Positions 1-7,094 of a stretch of 14,355 bases of DNA are shown here, one piece after another. Below the pieces are notes generated by a model. That model had not been told where the DNA came from. It saw nothing but the letters and a program-made list of their open reading frames with translations, and searched no databases. The position numbers were made by a program, and so were the translations under genes. This DNA comes from Methylotenera_A sp036675645 (lineage in GTDB: Bacteria; Pseudomonadota; Gammaproteobacteria; Burkholderiales; Methylophilaceae): positions 1 through 14,355 of the forward strand of contig JAKFEP010000048.1 of assembly GCA_036675645.1 (NCBI GenBank). Reading direction: 5' to 3'. How positions within the stretch are numbered: the first letter of the stretch is position 1; the number at the start of each line of letters is the position of its first letter.

Positions 1-396
1 ATTTAAAAATTGGTTATCTGCCAAATTCACAAAAAATTGTGCTGTGGCAGAATCGGGATCAGCTGTGCGTGCCATGGCGATGGTACCTAACTCATTTAAT
101 AAGCCGTTATTGGATTCATTGACAATTGGTGCGCGCGTGTTTTTTTCAGTTAAATCACGCTCAAAGCCACCGCCTTGAATCATAAAACGGTTAATCACAC
201 GATGGAAAATCGTGTTTTCATAAAAACCATCTTTTACATATTGTAAAAAATTCGATACCGTTTTGGGTGCTTTTTCTGGGTAAAGTTCTACAGTAAAGTT
301 TCCTTGAGAGGTTTCAAAAATCACACTGGGAGCCGCATAGATATTCGTTGATAAGGCTGTGATTATAATGAGTACAAACGTTCTAAAGCTGTGCAT
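1..396 (-). CDS. ppiA: Periplasmic peptidyl-prolyl cis-trans isomerase, cyclophilin type (3' end outside the window)
   Basis: This enzyme speeds cis-trans isomerisation of Xaa-Pro bonds and probably helps fold periplasmic and outer-membrane proteins. The visible 132 codons hold the cyclophilin core: a VIFETSQGNFTVELYPEKAP start, FHRVI with the catalytic-type Arg, RFMIQGGGF, and the MARTADPDSATAQFFVN block. The remaining C-terminal part lies left of base 1. A hydrophobic N-terminus ending NIYA before APS is a good Sec signal peptide, so the protein should be exported. I chose the ATG at 396 because a GGAA sits 9 nt before it; an in-frame ATG at 411 would add five residues but has no ribosome binding site. 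The gene is 43 nt behind the L,D-transpeptidase-like gene on the same strand and is probably the last visible gene of that operon. The family call is firm; PpiA rather than another exported cyclophilin is inferred from the signal peptide. Confidence 0.93.
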   Translation of the reverse strand, partial: MHSFRTFVLIIITALSTNIYAAPSVIFETSQGNFTVELYPEKAPKTVSNFLQYVKDGFYENTIFHRVINRFMIQGGGFERDLTEKNTRAPIVNESNNGLLNELGTIAMARTADPDSATAQFFVNLADNQFLN

Positions 397-439
397 TAAT
401 TTAATTTCCATGAGGTAAAAATTTAGATGAAATTGCTGT

Positions 440-1723
440 TTAACCAGCACCTTCGTAGATGATTTTCCAACTATTGTTTTCATTAATCCAATATTGGCGC
501 TTACGCATTTTATTTTGCAAGTTGGGGCTTTTAAAATCTTGCTCAAAATTGACGACCACCATTGGTTCAGTGAGGCCATGTGCTTTGTGCTCACCGGGGT
601 AACCAAACATACTGACATCGTTAATTTGGATGGCTACTTTGGGTTTGGCCGCTTGAATGCCGCGTTTGTAATCAGCCCATTTTTGTAGTCCGCCATCGTT
701 GTAAAAGAACTTTTTAGAATAGTGGCTCAAATACGCATCGGTATTTTGCGCCACCCAATCTTTACGCCATTTTTCCAGTGCATTTCCCAGTGCTTGTTTG
801 CTAGCGTTTATCGCTTCTAATTGATTTTGAGCCTGATCTTTCTCCAGCCATTCTAAGTTATCGGCAATCACAACTGGCACTCTGCCAGCTTTCAAAATCG
901 GGGCAAGTGCGTTTAAATCTGGGTTACTAAGCACAACGCAGCCATCGCTGGCACGTGGCGGACGGCTGTAAGTATTGGTAGGTGTACCGTGCAACCATAT
1001 ACCAGAGCCATTTTTTTTCTGATGCTGGTCTAATTCATTAGGGTAGTCCAGTGGATACGCACCATCCCCATAAAAATCATCAAGCTGCCGATTGAGTTTG
1101 CCGCTAGCGAAGTACAAACCCAGTGGAGTGCGCTTATCGCCTTCAACTTGTTTATTGGCGCCATTTTTGCCGATCGTCACATAATAGTCGGCCACATATT
1201 GCAATCCATTATCCACTTTTTTGTATACAAACAGGCGTGATTTCGAGGTGTCCACCACAATTAAATGTGATTGGCCTGCGCCAAACTGCACTAATAAATT
1301 AGGTTGCTGTGATATTTTTTTTGTTGATAAGTAATACTCGATACGGGTGCGCGCTTCATCACGCAGGCCATTTAGTTCATCTTTGTTTGTAGCACTATCT
1401 TTGCTATCACTAGAAGCTCCAAACGCTTCTAATCCCCGTCCTTGTGCCGTAAGTAAATCGCCACGGATCAAATAGGCCAGCTTGAAGTTAGGCGCAGCAC
1501 GGATGAGCTCATTGACGGTATTGAAGGCCTGTTTGTTTTTGCCTTCAGTAATTTCCAGCAAGCTCTTTACCAGCAAGCTTTCCACCAAATTACTGCCCAG
1601 TTTTTTAGCTAACAACTGGTCTGTCATGCTGCCGTGATTAATCGCGGTGGCATTCCAGGGCAATACAACACATGCGGCTACAGCAACAGCTTTTAAAAAA
1701 AACTTGGTTTGGATCAATGGCAT
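440..1723 (-). CDS. Exported L,D-transpeptidase/carboxypeptidase-like enzyme (YkuD domain) with C-terminal NTF2-like domain
   Basis: This is a predicted peptidoglycan stem-peptide enzyme of the YkuD fold acting in the periplasm. Counting from the ATG at 1723 (427 aa), a signal peptide ends near residue 27 (NATA/INHG). A helical, TPR-like region follows to about 130. The YkuD domain spans about 150-287, with RTPLGLY at 198-204, catalytic-type His245 in LHGTP, and Cys262 in SDGCVVLSN. Residues about 310-427 form an NTF2-like domain. Helical region, YkuD and NTF2 in that order recall Helicobacter Csd6 and Campylobacter Pgp2, which are L,D-carboxypeptidases, so trimming is as plausible as cross-linking. 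A TTG at 1744 would add seven residues; neither start has a clear Shine-Dalgarno, and I prefer the ATG because the signal peptide begins there. The gene follows the TPR gene closely and precedes the cyclophilin gene, so co-transcription is likely. The domain call is firm, the exact reaction is not. Confidence 0.88.
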   Translation of the reverse strand: MPLIQTKFFLKAVAVAACVVLPWNATAINHGSMTDQLLAKKLGSNLVESLLVKSLLEITEGKNKQAFNTVNELIRAAPNFKLAYLIRGDLLTAQGRGLEAFGASSDSKDSATNKDELNGLRDEARTRIEYYLSTKKISQQPNLLVQFGAGQSHLIVVDTSKSRLFVYKKVDNGLQYVADYYVTIGKNGANKQVEGDKRTPLGLYFASGKLNRQLDDFYGDGAYPLDYPNELDQHQKKNGSGIWLHGTPTNTYSRPPRASDGCVVLSNPDLNALAPILKAGRVPVVIADNLEWLEKDQAQNQLEAINASKQALGNALEKWRKDWVAQNTDAYLSHYSKKFFYNDGGLQKWADYKRGIQAAKPKVAIQINDVSMFGYPGEHKAHGLTEPMVVVNFEQDFKSPNLQNKMRKRQYWINENNSWKIIYEGAG

Positions 1724-1756
1724 TTCAACTTTGGTGTATTCCAATAATATGGCAAC

Positions 1757-2755
1757 TTAATTCGATGCTATTTCCTGGTCAATTAACCAAGCGCCATTCA
1801 CTTTTTTAAGTAACAACGTTTTATTGGTGCGAATTGGTTTACCGTTTGCCGTATAAATTTGCTTAAAGCTCATTTTTGCATTATCAGCGTCTTCAAGCGT
1901 TACTTTTGGGTTGGTAATTTCTACGCTAATGCTAGCTGGTTTGCTGATGCGGTCGCGACGTGTCTGTTCCCATGTTTTACGGCTTTCACCTTTAGCCGGT
2001 TTAAAGCTATCGGCGTAACTGGCAAAATAGCTGTCTAGGTTTTTATCAGACCATGCCTTTGCCCAACTATTCACGGCATCGCTAATATTTTGTTCATCAC
2101 CAGCACCGGTATTTGCCACGGGCTCGGCGGCTTTAGCAGGCTCAGGTTTTTTATCCGCCGGACGAATCGGCTTAGTGTTTGTAGGGCTGGATTTGCCTGA
2201 TTTTGCATCTGCTTTAGCTGCAATAGTCGTTTTGTTGCCTGTGCCGAATAAATCTTTAATAAGTGATAGTTTGCTTTGCGCACGCGTATTGCCACCATCT
2301 AGCTGCAACGCTTTATCGTATGCTTCAGAGGCCATGCGGGCATAGATATCGCCTAAGTTTTCATGCGCAGTGGCATAACTTGGGTGGGTTTTAATCGCGG
2401 TTTCCAATGCTTTTTTGGCTTTATCGTATTGACCAGCATCTGCATACAACACCGCTAAGTTGTTATATGGCTCTGGCAGGTTAGGATACTTTTCGGTTAA
2501 ATCGGTAAAAGCCTTAATTGCTTCCTCACGCTTATTACTTTCGGCCAGGATAATGCCTTTCATAAACATCGCCTGTGCATCCTTAGGGTTGGCTGCCAAA
2601 TAGGTATTGATACGCTCCAGCGCTGCAGCTTGTTGACCACTTTCTGCCATTTTCGAAATGTCTTTCAACTCATCCGCATATGAAGCTGATGCAAATGAGA
2701 AAACCAACACCAACGGCGTGATGAATTTTAGTAGGAAAGCATGGCGAATTTTCAT
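1757..2755 (-). CDS. Exported TPR protein with C-terminal NTF2-like domain
   Basis: The protein is 332 aa. A signal peptide (MKIRHAFLLK start, hydrophobic core, SYA/DEL cleavage near residue 27) indicates export. Residues about 28-160 hold four tetratricopeptide-like helical pairs; the clearest are 60-93 and 94-127, with the A..Y...G.Y..A pattern. A Lys/Pro/Ala-rich, probably disordered linker covers about 175-222. Residues 224-332 form an NTF2/SnoaL-like domain with WAKAWSDKNLDSYFASYADSF, which matches the C-terminus of the next gene's enzyme (WRKDWVAQNTDAYLSHYSKKF). TPRs are protein-binding scaffolds, so a periplasmic adaptor for the neighbouring peptidoglycan enzyme is a reasonable inference, though no catalytic residue is seen. 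The ATG has no good Shine-Dalgarno (only a GAG about 11 nt upstream). It is the first gene of the minus-strand operon and is divergent from cysS. Confidence 0.85.
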   Translation of the reverse strand: MKIRHAFLLKFITPLVLVFSFASASYADELKDISKMAESGQQAAALERINTYLAANPKDAQAMFMKGIILAESNKREEAIKAFTDLTEKYPNLPEPYNNLAVLYADAGQYDKAKKALETAIKTHPSYATAHENLGDIYARMASEAYDKALQLDGGNTRAQSKLSLIKDLFGTGNKTTIAAKADAKSGKSSPTNTKPIRPADKKPEPAKAAEPVANTGAGDEQNISDAVNSWAKAWSDKNLDSYFASYADSFKPAKGESRKTWEQTRRDRISKPASISVEITNPKVTLEDADNAKMSFKQIYTANGKPIRTNKTLLLKKVNGAWLIDQEIASN

Positions 2756-2788
2756 TATAGTGTGCTCGAACCAGTTAGTAAAAACGCC

Positions 2789-2817
2789 ATTCTATCAATT
2801 GCATAGCTAACATCCAA
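2789..2817 (-). promoter_or_regulatory. Candidate sigma70 promoter for the TPR / L,D-transpeptidase / cyclophilin operon
   Basis: On the minus strand, TTGGAT (2817-2812) and TAGAAT (2794-2789) are separated by exactly 17 nt. The -10 matches consensus at five of six positions and the -35 is weaker. Transcription would start near 2782 and leave a leader of about 27 nt before the TPR start codon. This is a prediction from spacing and hexamers only. Confidence 0.45.
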
Positions 2818-2882
2818 TAGTCCTTTAAGTAATAAACTGTTAAATTACAATTAAAACACTATTTTGTTCAATTTAAGCTCGC

Positions 2883-2888
2883 TATAAT
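2883..2888 (+). promoter_or_regulatory. Consensus -10 element just before cysS
   Basis: A perfect TATAAT ends six bases before the cysS ATG at 2895, so transcription from it would begin at or within a base or two of the start codon. It is followed by GCGC, a GC-rich discriminator of the kind found at stringently controlled promoters. No good -35 hexamer lies at 16-18 nt; TTGTTC at 2864-2869 is only 13 nt away. A weaker TACAAT at 2846-2851 could give a longer leader. Confidence 0.5.
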
Positions 2889-2894
2889 GCGCAA

Positions 2895-4313
2895 ATGTTA
2901 AAAATTTACAACTCTTTAAGCCGTAGCAAGCAACCATTTACTCCCATAGAAGCCAACAAAGTCCGCATGTATGTATGCGGTATGACGGTGTATGATTTTT
3001 GCCATCTTGGCCATGCGCGAGTGATGGTAGTGTTCGACATGGTTTCGCGCTGGTTTCGTAGCAGCGGTTACAACGTTACTTATGTGAGAAATATTACCGA
3101 TATTGACGACAAAATCATCAAACGTGCTAACGAAAATGGTGAAACGATTGATGTGCTGACGCAGCGATTTATTACTGCCATGGATGAAGATTCGGCACGT
3201 TTAGGCATTATTCGCCCCGATTTTGAGCCGCGTGCTACCCAGCATATTGCAGGCATGATTAGCATGATTGCCAAGTTAATCGAAAAAGGCCATGCCTACC
3301 AAGCAGAAAATGGCGACGTGTTTTATAGTGTTCATAGCTTTGCCGGTTACGGCAAACTTTCTGGTAAAAGTCTAGACGATTTACGCGCTGGCGAGCGTGT
3401 GGATGTTGATAGTAATAAAAAAGATGCTATGGATTTTGTACTGTGGAAATCCGTTAAACCTAATGAGCCGCACTGGGATTCGCCTTGGGGAAAAGGCCGT
3501 CCGGGTTGGCACATTGAATGCTCAGTGATGAGTGCGCATCATTTGGGCGCGCATTTTGATATTCACGGTGGCGGTCAAGATTTGCAATTCCCACATCATG
3601 AGAACGAAATTGCGCAAAGTGAGGCGACGCATAACTGCCAAATGGCTAATACGTGGATGCACAATGGCTTTGTACGTGTCGATGAAGAAAAGATGTCGAA
3701 ATCACTTGGCAACTTTTTTACTATTAGAACCGTGCTGGAAAAATACGATGCTGAAGTGGTGCGATTTTTTATTCTGCGGGCGCACTATCGAAGCCCACTC
3801 AATTACTCTGATGTGCATTTGGATGATGCTAAAGCCTCGTTAACGCGCCTATATACCGCCTTGCGCGGCTACGAAGTAAGCGCTAACACTGTCGATTGGA
3901 ACCAGCCACAAACTAAGCACTTTAAAGAAGCGATGGATGATGACTTTAATACATCAGAAGCCATGGCAGTATTGTTTGATTTGGCTAATGAACTGAATAA
4001 AACCAAAGAGACTGCAACTGCTAACTTGTTATTTAATTTGGCTGGTGTGTTGGGATTGTTGCAACAAAATGCAAATGATTTTTTGCACGGTGGTGCAATC
4101 GGATTTGTTAATACAAAAAATAATAATGACGTTTCAAATGCAATTGGTGAAGTTGGTTACACAGAAGTAAATATCAATCAATTAATTTCAAATCGGCTAG
4201 AGGCTAAAAAATCTAAAAACTTTGCTGAAGCGGATGCCATTAGACAACAACTTGCTGATGCAGGCATAATTTTAGAAGACACGCCACAGGGCACGACTTG
4301 GCGCAGGGCTTAA
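2895..4313 (+). CDS. cysS: Cysteinyl-tRNA synthetase
   Basis: CysS charges tRNA-Cys with cysteine in the cytoplasm. This is a class I aminoacyl-tRNA synthetase of 472 aa; the E. coli enzyme has 461. The HIGH motif is HLGH at 37-40 and the KMSKS loop is at 266-270. The zinc ligands fall at the E. coli positions: Cys28 (YVCGMTVYD), Cys209 (HIECSVM), His234 and Glu238 (PHHENEIA). The C-terminal anticodon-binding end (EDTPQGTTWRRA) is intact. About 15 extra residues rich in Asn and Val lie before the last helices, near residues 400-425. The start matches the family N-terminus MLKIYNSL but has no Shine-Dalgarno, and a TATAAT lies six bases upstream, suggesting a leaderless mRNA. The gene ends directly against the convergent diguanylate cyclase gene. 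Confidence 0.98.
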   Translation: MLKIYNSLSRSKQPFTPIEANKVRMYVCGMTVYDFCHLGHARVMVVFDMVSRWFRSSGYNVTYVRNITDIDDKIIKRANENGETIDVLTQRFITAMDEDSARLGIIRPDFEPRATQHIAGMISMIAKLIEKGHAYQAENGDVFYSVHSFAGYGKLSGKSLDDLRAGERVDVDSNKKDAMDFVLWKSVKPNEPHWDSPWGKGRPGWHIECSVMSAHHLGAHFDIHGGGQDLQFPHHENEIAQSEATHNCQMANTWMHNGFVRVDEEKMSKSLGNFFTIRTVLEKYDAEVVRFFILRAHYRSPLNYSDVHLDDAKASLTRLYTALRGYEVSANTVDWNQPQTKHFKEAMDDDFNTSEAMAVLFDLANELNKTKETATANLLFNLAGVLGLLQQNANDFLHGGAIGFVNTKNNNDVSNAIGEVGYTEVNINQLISNRLEAKKSKNFAEADAIRQQLADAGIILEDTPQGTTWRRA

Positions 4314-4319
4314 TTAAGC
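4308..4319. repeat. Perfect 12-bp palindrome holding both convergent stop codons
   Basis: GCTTAATTAAGC is its own reverse complement. Its centre TAA/TTA is the cysS stop codon followed immediately by the complement of the diguanylate cyclase stop codon. A second inverted pair, AAGCAA and TTGCTT around a single A (4316-4328), overlaps it. There is no GC-rich stem with a T-run, so a classical terminator is absent from this junction. Confidence 0.7.
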
Positions 4320-5519
4320 AAATTGCTTGCTGATATGGCAGTAACTCATCACATGGTTGCGCCCACTGTTTTTGGCGGCATACATGGCTTTATCGGCATG
4401 GTTCAGCAAGTCTTCTACTGTTTCACCATTTTCTGCAATGCCAAAGCTGGCCGTCAACGATAACGCATTTTCGTCGGCTAAAGCAATAGTCGTATTAGCC
4501 ATCAACTGCTTTAACATATTAGCCATGCCCATCGCTTCTTCTGCATTGGTGTTAGGCAGCAACACTGCAAATTCTTCACCACCAAATCTGCATGCTAAAT
4601 CAGAATCCCGCAGATTGGTTATGATGAGTTGTGCCAAATTGCGTAACGCAATATCACCCGCTGCGTGGCCGTAGCTGTCGTTAATCTTTTTAAAGTGATC
4701 TACATCTAACATCAGCGCGCTAATTGACTGCTGACTACGTTTGCAATAGGCAAATAAAGGCTCTGCTTTGTCGAAAAAAGCACGGCGATTATTTAAACCA
4801 GTCAGAGCATCGGTACGGGCTAAATTTTCAGCTTGTTTTTTGGCTTGTTCTAAATCGTAGGCTAGCTCTAAATTGCCATTAAAGGTTTTTTGCAGTAGCA
4901 CGCTGGTAATCATGCAAGATACATACATGCAGCAAGCGGCAATGCCCACCCAAAACGTTTCCTCGTGACCAAGCGTAAGCAGCACTATAATCATGGGGAT
5001 AAGTGCTAATGAAATGGTCGCCATTTGCAGGTAGCGCAGGGGGCTATACCAAGAAATCGCCGCACCTGCCAGGCCAATAGAGAAGGTGTTCAGAATAAAT
5101 ACTGCGCTTAAGTTGTCTCTGGGCATAATACAAATAAGGCCCGCACTCCACACTAAAAACACCGCCATTAAGCTGATCGCATAAGGTTTTTCCCACTTAA
5201 GTACGGCGCTACCTTGCGGGTTTGCACGTTTAAATTGCGTCATTAACCAAATGCGCACGCACGCAAAGATAAAAGTGGTGGCAAGCCAAATCAGCAGATA
5301 TTGATGGTTTGCGCTTTTCCATAGCGCAGCCACTAAAAACAGCCCCGCCACAGCGCTTAAAACAATCGGCGTCAGGCTATGCTGATAAAGCAGTTTGATT
5401 TTTTCAATGCGAATATGTTGCTGTTTATCTCGTGTTTGATTGGACTGAAGTGGCGCATGTTGGCTTTGCTCTTCAGATAAGAAGTTATCTTGTATATGCT
5501 CTTGCAGCGTATTTTGCAT
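4314..5519 (-). CDS. Membrane diguanylate cyclase (GGDEF domain)
   Basis: The protein probably makes cyclic di-GMP from two GTP. It has 401 aa. Residues 1-45 are a polar cytoplasmic lead. About six membrane helices follow (roughly 50-66, 73-92, 115-132, 136-157, 167-183 and 189-208) and act as an unnamed input module. A short helix (215-236) leads into the GGDEF domain at 237-395. That domain has DALTGLNNRR (237-246), metal-binding-type Asp272 in LDVDHFKKIN, the active signature GGEEF at 313-317, and RDSD at 304-307, exactly five residues before it. RDSD is the RxxD inhibitory site, so product feedback is expected. No EAL or HD-GYP domain is present, and the signal sensed is unknown. A GGG lies 8 nt before the ATG. 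The gene is convergent with cysS and divergent from argJ. Confidence 0.94.
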   Translation of the reverse strand: MQNTLQEHIQDNFLSEEQSQHAPLQSNQTRDKQQHIRIEKIKLLYQHSLTPIVLSAVAGLFLVAALWKSANHQYLLIWLATTFIFACVRIWLMTQFKRANPQGSAVLKWEKPYAISLMAVFLVWSAGLICIMPRDNLSAVFILNTFSIGLAGAAISWYSPLRYLQMATISLALIPMIIVLLTLGHEETFWVGIAACCMYVSCMITSVLLQKTFNGNLELAYDLEQAKKQAENLARTDALTGLNNRRAFFDKAEPLFAYCKRSQQSISALMLDVDHFKKINDSYGHAAGDIALRNLAQLIITNLRDSDLACRFGGEEFAVLLPNTNAEEAMGMANMLKQLMANTTIALADENALSLTASFGIAENGETVEDLLNHADKAMYAAKNSGRNHVMSYCHISKQFA

Positions 5520-5705
5520 GACGATTACCCATCAAAAAATGGCGTATATTCTTTTATTTTGCAAGAGTTTAGCACTTCCTGCAGTCAATGGGCAATTGGC
5601 TACAACTGAAATGGCAAGTTTCACGCAGGATGCCGTGCTGATGAGTGCACTATTACGTTAAAATGATGTTATTCAATTTATCGCCAAGTTATCGAAAGTA
5701 ATCGC

Positions 5706-6947
5706 ATGCCAGTAAAATTAACCGCCCCCCAAGCCGCATCTCTATTACCTGTTAGCGGTATTGAGTTAGGCTTTGCCGAAGCACATGTGCGCAAACCTAA
5801 CCGTAAAGATGTGTTGGTGGTTAAATTAGCAGAAGGAACAACGGTGGCTGGGGTCTTCACGTTAAATCGGTTTTGCGCCGCGCCTGTAGTTTTGTGTAAA
5901 GAATACTTAGCCCAACAAGCGGGCATTCGTGCGCTACTGGTGAATACGGGTTGTGCCAACGCGGGCACAGGTGAAGATGGTCTGAATCGTGCCCTACAAA
6001 GCTGCGAAGCGCTTGCAGATTTACTAGGCATAGATGCAAATCAAGTACTGCCGTTTTCAACAGGGGTGATATTAGAGCCATTGCCACTGGATAAAGTGAT
6101 TGCGGGTATGCCAGCGGCGATAGCCAACTTAAAAGAAGACAATTGGCTGAATGCCGCCGAAGCGATTATGACCACTGATATTGTGGCTAAAGGGGTCAGT
6201 AAACAAATCACGATTGACGACAAAAAAGTCACCATTACTGGCATCAGCAAAGGTAGCGGCATGATACATCCCAATATGGCGACCATGCTGGGGTATATAG
6301 GTACTGATGCTGCTATCAGTCAGACTGCGTTAGAAAGCATTATTCAATATGCGGTCAATAAATCATTCAATTGCATTACGGTGGATGGAGATACCAGCAC
6401 CAATGACAGCCTAATTTTAATGGCGACTGGAAAAGCCAATAACGCGGAGATTGCAGACAATGGTGCAAATTTTGTGGCTATTCGTGACGCGTTAACAGAA
6501 GTTGCTGTTGAGTTGGCGCAAGCCATTGTCCGCGATGGTGAAGGTGCAACCAAATTCATGACTGTGCGAGTGGAAGGCGGGAAATCAGAAGCTGAGTGCC
6601 GCAAAGTCGCTTACGCCATTGCGCATTCACCGCTGATTAAAACTGCATTTTTTGCTTCAGACCCAAATCTAGGCCGCATCCTCGCTGCGATTGGTTATGC
6701 AGGAATTGACGATTTAGATATTGACAACATGGAGCTGTACCTAGGTAATGAAACAGGTGGCGACGTATTGGTAGCCGAAAAAGGTGGTCGCGCAGCAAGT
6801 TATCGCGAGGAACAAGGCGCTGCCATTATGCAAGAATCGGATATTTTAGTGCGTGTGGTGTTGAATCGTGGCAGTGCTGATTGCACGGTATGGACCTGCG
6901 ATTTTAGCTACGATTATGTCAAAATTAATGCCGACTATCGCTCATAA
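5706..6947 (+). CDS. argJ: Ornithine acetyltransferase / glutamate N-acetyltransferase
   Basis: ArgJ moves the acetyl group from N-acetylornithine to glutamate, closing the cyclic arginine pathway; many members also make N-acetylglutamate from acetyl-CoA. The protein has 413 aa, normal for the family. The self-cleavage site is Ala192-Thr193 within GMIHPNMATMLGYIGTDA, with Thr193 as the expected nucleophile of the beta chain after autoproteolysis. Other family blocks are VNTGCANAGTG (79-89), AIMTTDIVAK (153-162), VDGDTSTNDS and the C-terminal CDFSYDYVKINADYRS. The ATG has a weak GAAAG Shine-Dalgarno seven bases upstream. Whether this copy is mono- or bifunctional cannot be read from the sequence; it starts with the plain MPVKLTAP type N-terminus. 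A 13-bp inverted repeat lies downstream. Confidence 0.98.
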   Translation: MPVKLTAPQAASLLPVSGIELGFAEAHVRKPNRKDVLVVKLAEGTTVAGVFTLNRFCAAPVVLCKEYLAQQAGIRALLVNTGCANAGTGEDGLNRALQSCEALADLLGIDANQVLPFSTGVILEPLPLDKVIAGMPAAIANLKEDNWLNAAEAIMTTDIVAKGVSKQITIDDKKVTITGISKGSGMIHPNMATMLGYIGTDAAISQTALESIIQYAVNKSFNCITVDGDTSTNDSLILMATGKANNAEIADNGANFVAIRDALTEVAVELAQAIVRDGEGATKFMTVRVEGGKSEAECRKVAYAIAHSPLIKTAFFASDPNLGRILAAIGYAGIDDLDIDNMELYLGNETGGDVLVAEKGGRAASYREEQGAAIMQESDILVRVVLNRGSADCTVWTCDFSYDYVKINADYRS

Positions 6948-6982
6948 AGGCATGGCTATGAGCGAACTGCTGGGTTGCTTCA

Positions 6983-7031
6983 ACAAAAATAAAACTGGCT
7001 GTACTCTGTACTATCTGCGTTTTATTTTTGT
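6983..7031. repeat. 13-bp perfect inverted repeat downstream of argJ, possible terminator-like hairpin
   Basis: The arms ACAAAAATAAAAC (6983-6995) and GTTTTATTTTTGT (7019-7031) are exact reverse complements around a 23-nt loop. The loop contains a small inner hairpin, GTAC-TCT-GTAC (7001-7011). The arms are nearly pure A and T, so it is not a classical GC-rich terminator, although the 3' arm is a T-rich tract on the plus strand. It lies in the 147-nt gap between argJ and the DUF815 gene. Reading it as a terminator, a binding site or a small mobile-element remnant is inference. Confidence 0.65.
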
Positions 7032-7094
7032 CTCGCGCCTTGCATTTCATCTCTTTTCGATACCTTCTGAGTGAGTATAGACTAGCATTAAAAT

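Noticed and set aside
2071..2298. Second minus-strand frame inside the TPR gene
   Set aside because: It is out of frame with the conserved protein and low in complexity, matching only the linker region of the real gene.
2753..2758. TATAAT on the minus strand at the start of the TPR gene as its promoter
   Set aside because: It overlaps the start codon, so transcription would begin inside the signal-peptide codons. The TTGGAT/TAGAAT pair upstream is better placed.
5659..5664. TAAAAT before argJ as its -10 element
   Set aside because: No credible -35 lies 16-18 nt upstream, so I do not list it as a promoter.
5678..6604. Several minus-strand open frames opposite argJ
   Set aside because: They are Ala/Ser/Val-rich antisense shadows of a well-supported gene, with no family motif or ribosome binding site.
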